Shown here in pieces: positions 59,729 through 64,000 of a DNA stretch of 64,000 bases. The stretch is from Curvibacter sp. GWA2_63_95 (lineage in GTDB: Bacteria > Pseudomonadota > Gammaproteobacteria > Burkholderiales > Burkholderiaceae_C), in assembly GCA_001795455.1 (NCBI GenBank), contig MGPB01000024.1, forward strand, positions 72,015-136,014. The letters are read 5' to 3'. Each line of letters opens with the position of its first letter. Position 1 is the first letter of the stretch. The notes below the pieces were generated by a model. The model saw only the letters and a program-made list of their open reading frames with translations, did not search any database and had not been told where the DNA came from. The position numbers and the translations under genes are program-made.

Positions 59729-61069
59729 ATGATTGCTATCAAATCAGCAGCTGCTCGCGCAGTGTTTACGGGCGCTACAGCCCTATTTTTTATAAATTCT
59801 GCATGGGCAGGCATTCCCATCCAGCATTGGACACAACCGGGTGGCGCGCGCGTCTACCTGGTGGAGAGCCCGGCCATTCCCATGGTGGATGTGCAGATTG
59901 ACCTGGACGCAGGCGGGCGCCGCGACCCGGCCGACAAGCCGGGGCTGGCCAGCCTGATGGCGTCGAGCACTTCCAATGGTGTGCGGGCCAGTGGCGCTGC
60001 GCCCGCCATGGACGAACACCAACTCAGCGAAGCCTGGGCGGACCTGGGGGCCTCGTTTGGCGGCAGCGCGAGCGCGGACCGCATGAGTTTTGCCCTGCGC
60101 AGCCTGACCTACCCGGACCTGCTGGACAAGGCGGTGGGTTTGGCGGCACGCCAGTTGGGTGAGCCCTCGTTTCCCGAAGCTCCGTGGTTGCGCGACCGCC
60201 CCAAGCTGGTTGCCAGCCTCAAGGAAGCCAACACCCGGCCCGCCACTCTGGCGGCACGCGCCTTCAACCGCGCGGTGTACGGCAGCCATCCCTATGGCTG
60301 GGAGATGACAGAAGAGAGCCTGCTGCGCACCAGTGTGGCGGACCTGCGCGCGCTGCATGCACGCGCTGTGCGGGCGTGTGATGCACGCGTGAGCATCGTG
60401 GGGGCGCTCAACCGTGCCCAAGCCGATGCGCTGGTGACGCGCTTGCTGGCCCGTCTGCCCAAGGCCCCCTGCGCACCACAAGCCGTCGTGCCCGAGGTGC
60501 AGCCGCTGGCCCAGGCGTCTGAGCAGCGCATTGCCTTTGCCTCGGCACAGGCGCATGTGCTGCTGGGGCAGCCCGGCTACCAGCGCAATGACCCGGACTT
60601 TTTTGCACTCACTGTGGGCAACCACATCCTGGGTGGCGGTGGCTTCACCGCCCGCCTGACCGAAGAGGTGCGCGAGAAGCGGGGCCTGACCTATAGCGTC
60701 TACAGCTACTTTGCACCGGGCCTGCATGCGGGGGCCTTCACCATCGGCTTGCAAACACGGCCAGACCAGGCAGAGCAGGCGCTGACGTTGGTGCGAGACG
60801 TACTGACTAAGTTTGTGACCGAAGGCCCGACCGAGAAGGAACTGCAGGCGGCCAAAGACAACCTCATCGGTGGTTTTGCCTTGCGTCTGGACAGCAACAG
60901 GAAGCTGCTGGACAACGTGGCCAACATCGCCTGGAATGGCCTGCCACTGGACTACCTGGACACCTGGACTCAGCGGGTGGAGCGGCTCACCGTGGCCGAC
61001 GTGCGCGCTGCGTTTGCGCGCAAGGTGCAGCCCGCCAATCTGGCCACGGTGGTGCTGGGCGCACCCTGA
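59729..61069 (+). CDS. M16 family peptidase, non-catalytic partner
   Basis: 446 residues. The HxxEH position is replaced by PGLASLMAS, so zinc binding is lost. It keeps the partner's Arg/Tyr pair region (REKRGLTYSVYSYF) that completes the active site of the catalytic subunit. The signal peptide MIAIKSAAARAVFTGATALF, cleaved probably after NSAWA, is encoded by a reverse-oriented dispersed repeat. Forms the heterodimer with the preceding gene. Confidence 0.92.
   Translation: MIAIKSAAARAVFTGATALFFINSAWAGIPIQHWTQPGGARVYLVESPAIPMVDVQIDLDAGGRRDPADKPGLASLMASSTSNGVRASGAAPAMDEHQLSEAWADLGASFGGSASADRMSFALRSLTYPDLLDKAVGLAARQLGEPSFPEAPWLRDRPKLVASLKEANTRPATLAARAFNRAVYGSHPYGWEMTEESLLRTSVADLRALHARAVRACDARVSIVGALNRAQADALVTRLLARLPKAPCAPQAVVPEVQPLAQASEQRIAFASAQAHVLLGQPGYQRNDPDFFALTVGNHILGGGGFTARLTEEVREKRGLTYSVYSYFAPGLHAGAFTIGLQTRPDQAEQALTLVRDVLTKFVTEGPTEKELQAAKDNLIGGFALRLDSNRKLLDNVANIAWNGLPLDYLDTWTQRVERLTVADVRAAFARKVQPANLATVVLGAP
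59735..59790 (-). repeat. Dispersed ~50 bp repeat, copy 12 (signal peptide of the M16 partner)
   Basis: Read on the minus strand: a GGGCTGTAGCGCCC segment, TAAACACTGCGCGAGCAGC, then GATAGC. Diverged but collinear with the other copies along its length; the first 20 codons of the second M16 gene come from it. Confidence 0.75.
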
Positions 61070-61092
61070 GCGGACAGATCACCGGCAGGTGC

Positions 61093-61791
61093 TCAGCGCA
61101 GCTCCATCAGCCCGGAGGCCTTGCAGTCGTACATGCCCTCGTCGGCGGTTTGCAGCAGGCCGTCCAGGTCCGCGCCGTGGCGCGGGAACAGGCCAAACCC
61201 GACGCTGGCGCCCACGTTGACGGTGGCCCCGCTTTGCAGGGTGATGTCTTCGGAGATGGTGGCAATCAGCTTGCGGCCGATGTGCACCAGTTCGTCGGGG
61301 TCTTCAAACGATTCGATCAGCAACACAAACTCGTCGCCGCCGATGCGGGCCACGGTGTCCGAGGCGCGCACTGCCGAGAGCAGACGCCGAGCTACAGTCC
61401 GCAACACGATGTCACCAGCCGCGTGGCCGTAGTGGTCATTGATCACCTTGAAGCCATTGAGGTCCACCATGAGCAACGCAAATTCCACCCGGTTGCGTTT
61501 GGAGCGCTCCAAGGTGAGCTGAAAGCGGTCGGCCAATAGCAGGCGGTTGGCCAGGCCGGTCAGGCCGTCGGTGAAGGCCTGGTTTTTGAGCTGCAGGGTG
61601 GTGCGCTCCAGGGTCGCCAGTTCGCGCTGCAGCACGGCCTGCTGCTTGAGTGCCGTGCGCAGCCGCAGGCCCAGCCGCACGACCATCCAGCCCAAAGGAA
61701 GCCACGCCAGGTAAGGGGACACTGCCAAGCTGAGCACCGCCACCAGCAGGGCCAGAGCCTCGAATTGGAAGGGGGCGAACGGGGACTTCAT
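61093..61791 (-). CDS. GGDEF domain protein (diguanylate cyclase)
   Basis: 232 residues from MKSPFAPFQF at 61791. One or two N-terminal membrane helices (ALALLVAVLSLAVSPYLAWL), a coiled-coil linker, then a complete GGDEF domain: FTDGLTGLANRLLL, LMVDLNGFKVINDHYGHAAG, and RIGGDEFVLLIES. An RASD sequence five residues before GGDEF gives an intact inhibitory I-site. Expected to make cyclic di-GMP under product control. The longer in-frame reading upstream is antisense to rsmD and is rejected. Confidence 0.9.
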   Translation of the reverse strand: MKSPFAPFQFEALALLVAVLSLAVSPYLAWLPLGWMVVRLGLRLRTALKQQAVLQRELATLERTTLQLKNQAFTDGLTGLANRLLLADRFQLTLERSKRNRVEFALLMVDLNGFKVINDHYGHAAGDIVLRTVARRLLSAVRASDTVARIGGDEFVLLIESFEDPDELVHIGRKLIATISEDITLQSGATVNVGASVGFGLFPRHGADLDGLLQTADEGMYDCKASGLMELR

Positions 61792-61891
61792 GGGCCGTCC
61801 ATTTTGCGGGGCGGGCCTAGGGTTTGTACTTGGCAATTTGTTACCAAACATGACCGCCCACCCGTCGGGGCCCATGCGGTAAGCTGCTCGC

Positions 61892-62509
61892 ATGAAAGCC
61901 AAAGCCACTTCTCCGAACGCAGCCAAGCGTCCCCCCCGGCCCCGTGCCGCCCAGACCCACGAGATCCGCATCATTGGCGGGCTGTGGAAGCGCACCAAAC
62001 TCAAGGTTGCCGACAAACCGGGCCTGCGCCCCACGCCCGACCGGGTGCGCGAAACGGTCTTCAACTGGCTGGGCCAGGACCTGAGTGGCCTGCGCTGCCT
62101 GGATGCCTTTGCCGGCACGGGGGCGCTGGGCTTTGAAGCGGCATCGCGCGGCGCGCAAGAGGTGCAACTGGTGGAGTACGACAGCGCGTTGGCGGACCAG
62201 CTCAAGAAGACCCAGGCGCAGCTGCAGGCCAGCGCGGTGCATGTGGTGCGTGGCGACGGTGTGTCGGCCATCCGCCAGGCCGCACCCGGCAGCCTGGACG
62301 TGATCTTCATCGACCCGCCGTTTGATGCACCGCTGTTTGAGCCCGCGCTGGGCGCCTGTGCCCGCGCGCTGGCGCCCGAAGGCTGGGTCTACCTGGAGGC
62401 CCCCAGCGCCTACACCGACGAGCTGCTCACCGCGGTGGGGCTCACCGTGCACCGGCACCTCAAGGCCGGTGCGGTGCACGCCCACCTGCTCAAGCGCAGC
62501 GCCGCCTAA
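61892..62509 (+). CDS. rsmD: 16S rRNA (guanine(966)-N2)-methyltransferase RsmD
   Basis: 205 residues. IRIIGGLWKRTKLKVADKPG opening, RPTPDRVRETVFNWLG, SAM site LDAFAGTGALGFEAASRGA, and the catalytic IFIDPPFDAPLF (DPPF). Methylates G966 of 16S rRNA late in 30S assembly. coaD follows after 26 bp, the usual bacterial arrangement. Confidence 0.96.
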   Translation: MKAKATSPNAAKRPPRPRAAQTHEIRIIGGLWKRTKLKVADKPGLRPTPDRVRETVFNWLGQDLSGLRCLDAFAGTGALGFEAASRGAQEVQLVEYDSALADQLKKTQAQLQASAVHVVRGDGVSAIRQAAPGSLDVIFIDPPFDAPLFEPALGACARALAPEGWVYLEAPSAYTDELLTAVGLTVHRHLKAGAVHAHLLKRSAA

Positions 62510-62535
62510 TTTCTGCATTCCTGTCTGGAGCGCCC

Positions 62536-63024
62536 ATGCCCAATTCCGTGACCGCTGTCTTCCCCGGCACTTTCGACCCCATCACTCTGGGGCATCAGGA
62601 CCTGATCCGCCGTTCGGCGCGCCTGTTTGGCACCGTCATCGTGGCGGTGGCGGCGGCCCACCACAAGAAAACCATGTTCTCGCTGGATGAGCGCCTGGCC
62701 ATGGTGCGCGATGTGTTTGCGCCCTTGGACAACGTGCAGGTGGAGAGTTTTACCGGGCTGGTGCGCGACTTTGCGGTGGCGCATGGTGCCCAAGCCATGG
62801 TGCGCGGTGTGCGTTCGGTTACCGACTTTGACTACGAAGCCCAGCTCGCGGGCATGAACAAGGCGCTGGCGCCCGATGTGGAGACGGTGTTTCTCACGCC
62901 AGACTCGCGTTATCAGTTCATCTCGAGTACGCTGGTGCGCGAGATCGCCACATTGAAGGGGGATGTCACCCCCTTTGTGGCCACCGTGGTCCATGCCCGC
63001 CTGATGGACAAATTGCCCACCTGA
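62536..63024 (+). CDS. coaD: Phosphopantetheine adenylyltransferase
   Basis: 162 residues. Nucleotidyltransferase signature PGTFDPITLGHQDLIRR at the N-terminus, MVRGVRSVTDFDYEAQ for phosphopantetheine binding, and YQFISSTLVREIATLKG as the ISSTxxR motif. Catalyses the penultimate step of CoA synthesis. Normal family length; in operon with rsmD. Confidence 0.97.
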   Translation: MPNSVTAVFPGTFDPITLGHQDLIRRSARLFGTVIVAVAAAHHKKTMFSLDERLAMVRDVFAPLDNVQVESFTGLVRDFAVAHGAQAMVRGVRSVTDFDYEAQLAGMNKALAPDVETVFLTPDSRYQFISSTLVREIATLKGDVTPFVATVVHARLMDKLPT

Positions 63025-63042
63025 CACCGCAAGGAGGTCGCC

Positions 63043-63486
63043 ATGAAAGTTCTGTTACCGGTTGATGGTTCGGAGTTGTCCATGGAGGCCGTGCATCTGG
63101 CCTTGCGTATGCGACAGGACGGTTTGAAGCTGAGCGCCGTGTTGGCCAACGTGCAGGAGCCCGCCAGCCTGTACGAAATGCTGGTGGCCCACGATCCCGA
63201 CGTGATTGACCATGTGAGCGCCGAAGCCGGTCTGCATGCGCTGCAGCCTGCCAGGGTGCTGTTGGATGCAGCCGGGGTGGACTACGAGTGTGAGGTGGCC
63301 AAGGGCGATCCGGCGCACACGCTGATCGATATCTCGGAGCGTTTTGGCTGTGACATGGTCATCATGGGCGCGCGAGGAACCAGCGCGCTGCGCAGCACCA
63401 TGTTGGGTTCCGTTTCCAACGAGGTCTTGCACGCGAGTTCGGTGCCGGTGGTCATCGTCAAACCCGCGGACCCAGAAGGGCTTTGA
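63043..63486 (+). CDS. Universal stress protein UspA family
   Basis: 147 residues. MKVLLPVDGSELSMEAVHLA N-terminus and the ATP-binding motif G-x2-G-x9-G-S (GARGTSALRSTMLGSVSNEV) indicate the nucleotide-binding subfamily. Cytoplasmic stress protein of unspecified role. AAGGAGG ribosome-binding site precedes the ATG; lies between coaD and the ferredoxin gene on the same strand. Confidence 0.93.
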   Translation: MKVLLPVDGSELSMEAVHLALRMRQDGLKLSAVLANVQEPASLYEMLVAHDPDVIDHVSAEAGLHALQPARVLLDAAGVDYECEVAKGDPAHTLIDISERFGCDMVIMGARGTSALRSTMLGSVSNEVLHASSVPVVIVKPADPEGL

Positions 63487-63527
63487 GCCACCTGCGGCGA
63501 TAATTCCGCCATGGAGCGTGAATTGCC

Positions 63528-63806
63528 GTGGCACTGTTAATTACCGACGAATGCATCAACTGCGATGTGTGCGAGCCCGAGTGCCCGAATGAGGCGATTT
63601 ATCTGGGTGAGCAGATTTACGAGATTGACCCACACAAGTGCACCGAGTGTGTAGGCCATTTTGACGAGCCCCAGTGTGTGCAGGTGTGCCCCGTGTCTTG
63701 CATCCCCGTGAACCCGGAGTTTGTGGAAGACAAAGAGACCCTGTGGCAGAAGTACCGCCGCCTGCAAGCGCAGGACAGTGCCCCTGTCGCACCTCCAGCC
63801 GCCTGA
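63528..63806 (+). CDS. fdx: 2[4Fe-4S] ferredoxin, YfhL family
   Basis: 92 residues from a GTG at 63528. Two cluster motifs: CINCDVCEPECPNEAI and, after a Cys-containing loop (KCTECVGHFDEPQCVQVCPV), the second, with the additional insertion between cysteines typical of YfhL/alvin-type ferredoxins that have unusually low potentials. VNPEFVEDKETLWQKYRRL is the characteristic C-terminal helix. Short electron carrier; partner not encoded here. Confidence 0.93.
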   Translation: MALLITDECINCDVCEPECPNEAIYLGEQIYEIDPHKCTECVGHFDEPQCVQVCPVSCIPVNPEFVEDKETLWQKYRRLQAQDSAPVAPPAA

Positions 63807-63847
63807 GTTCCATTCCCTGGTGCCGATACCGGGCCGCTGTTGCGGCC

Positions 63848-64000
63848 TTAGTTTTTGGCGGGCGCAGGTGGTTTGGCGGTGAAGTACTCCGGGTCCTTGC
63901 TTTTTTTCTTGGCGACGGCTTTGCTGGCGGTCGACGCTTTGGGGGTGCGGGCCTTGGCTAAGGCTTGGTCGGCCGTTCGGGCCTGGGCTTCGTCCTTGAG
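63848..64000 (-). CDS. Unknown protein, C-terminal end only
   Basis: Partial gene cut by the right edge; the last 50 codons and a TAA stop at 63848-63850 are visible. The tail reads TADQALAKARTPKASTASKA then VAKKKSKDPEYFTAKPPAPA, a Lys/Ala/Pro-rich, probably disordered end. The reading frame is the one with the most plausible composition; the family cannot be named. Convergent with the ferredoxin gene. Confidence 0.5.
   Translation of the reverse strand, partial: LKDEAQARTADQALAKARTPKASTASKAVAKKKSKDPEYFTAKPPAPAKN

Overview
The window is a GC-rich chromosomal segment from a betaproteobacterium, most likely a member of the Comamonadaceae (Rhodoferax/Albidiferax-like). The support is the combination of Bug-type periplasmic binding protein, DUF4148 protein, Burkholderiales-type porins, HexR-zwf-tal-pgi sugar cluster, Coq7, and above all many copies of a roughly 50 bp dispersed repeat plus three other hairpin elements typical of that family. 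No rRNA, tRNA, CRISPR array, prophage or insertion sequence was recognised. Almost all of the window is dense, mostly housekeeping coding sequence.

Layout. 1-1.3 kb: DUF4148 protein (cut by the left edge) divergent from a LysR regulator. 1.35-10.8 kb: type II secretion operon gspG-H-I-J-K-L-M-N-D-E on the minus strand with divergent gspC; gspF and the prepilin peptidase are not here. 10.8-13.7 kb: ilvA, an OsmC-like protein, coq7. 13.9-16.4 kb: two tandem porins. 16.5-21.6 kb: hexR, zwf, tal, pgi. 21.7-26.4 kb: YcaQ-type glycosylase, HAD hydrolase, groES-groEL with a CIRCE operator. 26.6-31.1 kb: Bug protein, YhgE/Pip exporter-like protein, MscS channel.

31.2-42.2 kb is the most interesting part. 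It is a mainly minus-strand array: a FAD oxidoreductase, a DUF3047 protein, a SelD selenophosphate synthetase fused to a paralogous FAD oxidoreductase, a VTT-membrane-domain/MerA-like fusion, a YnjF-like CDP-alcohol phosphatidyltransferase, a YnjD-like ABC ATPase, a Rieske protein, and a YnjC-like permease, interrupted by a ZIP metal transporter on the opposite strand. The matching YnjB-like binding protein lies about 14 kb away at 55.9-57.1 kb next to ftsY. In E. coli the equivalents sit in the uncharacterised ydjXYZ-ynjABCDEF cluster, not far from selD. The region may therefore encode an undescribed selenium- or metal-linked membrane system.

42.4-64 kb: SDR dehydrogenase, AraC regulator and phytanoyl-CoA-type dioxygenase; RNA methyltransferase; small outer membrane barrel; several small Cys-rich, DUF2835 and histone-like proteins; map with a ParD-like gene; YegD-type Hsp70; esterase; lipoprotein; SMP-30-like protein; a Cache sensor without output domain; ftsY; an active/inactive M16 peptidase pair; GGDEF protein; rsmD; coaD; UspA; 2[4Fe-4S] ferredoxin; and a gene cut by the right edge.

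The strongest novel observation is the dispersed repeat. Twelve clear copies were found by eye, several inside genes. In three unrelated exported proteins (GspD, the DUF3047 protein and the second M16 peptidase) the repeat encodes the signal peptide, and other copies lie in frame inside pgi, the VTT/MerA fusion and ynjF, or supply the ilvA stop codon.
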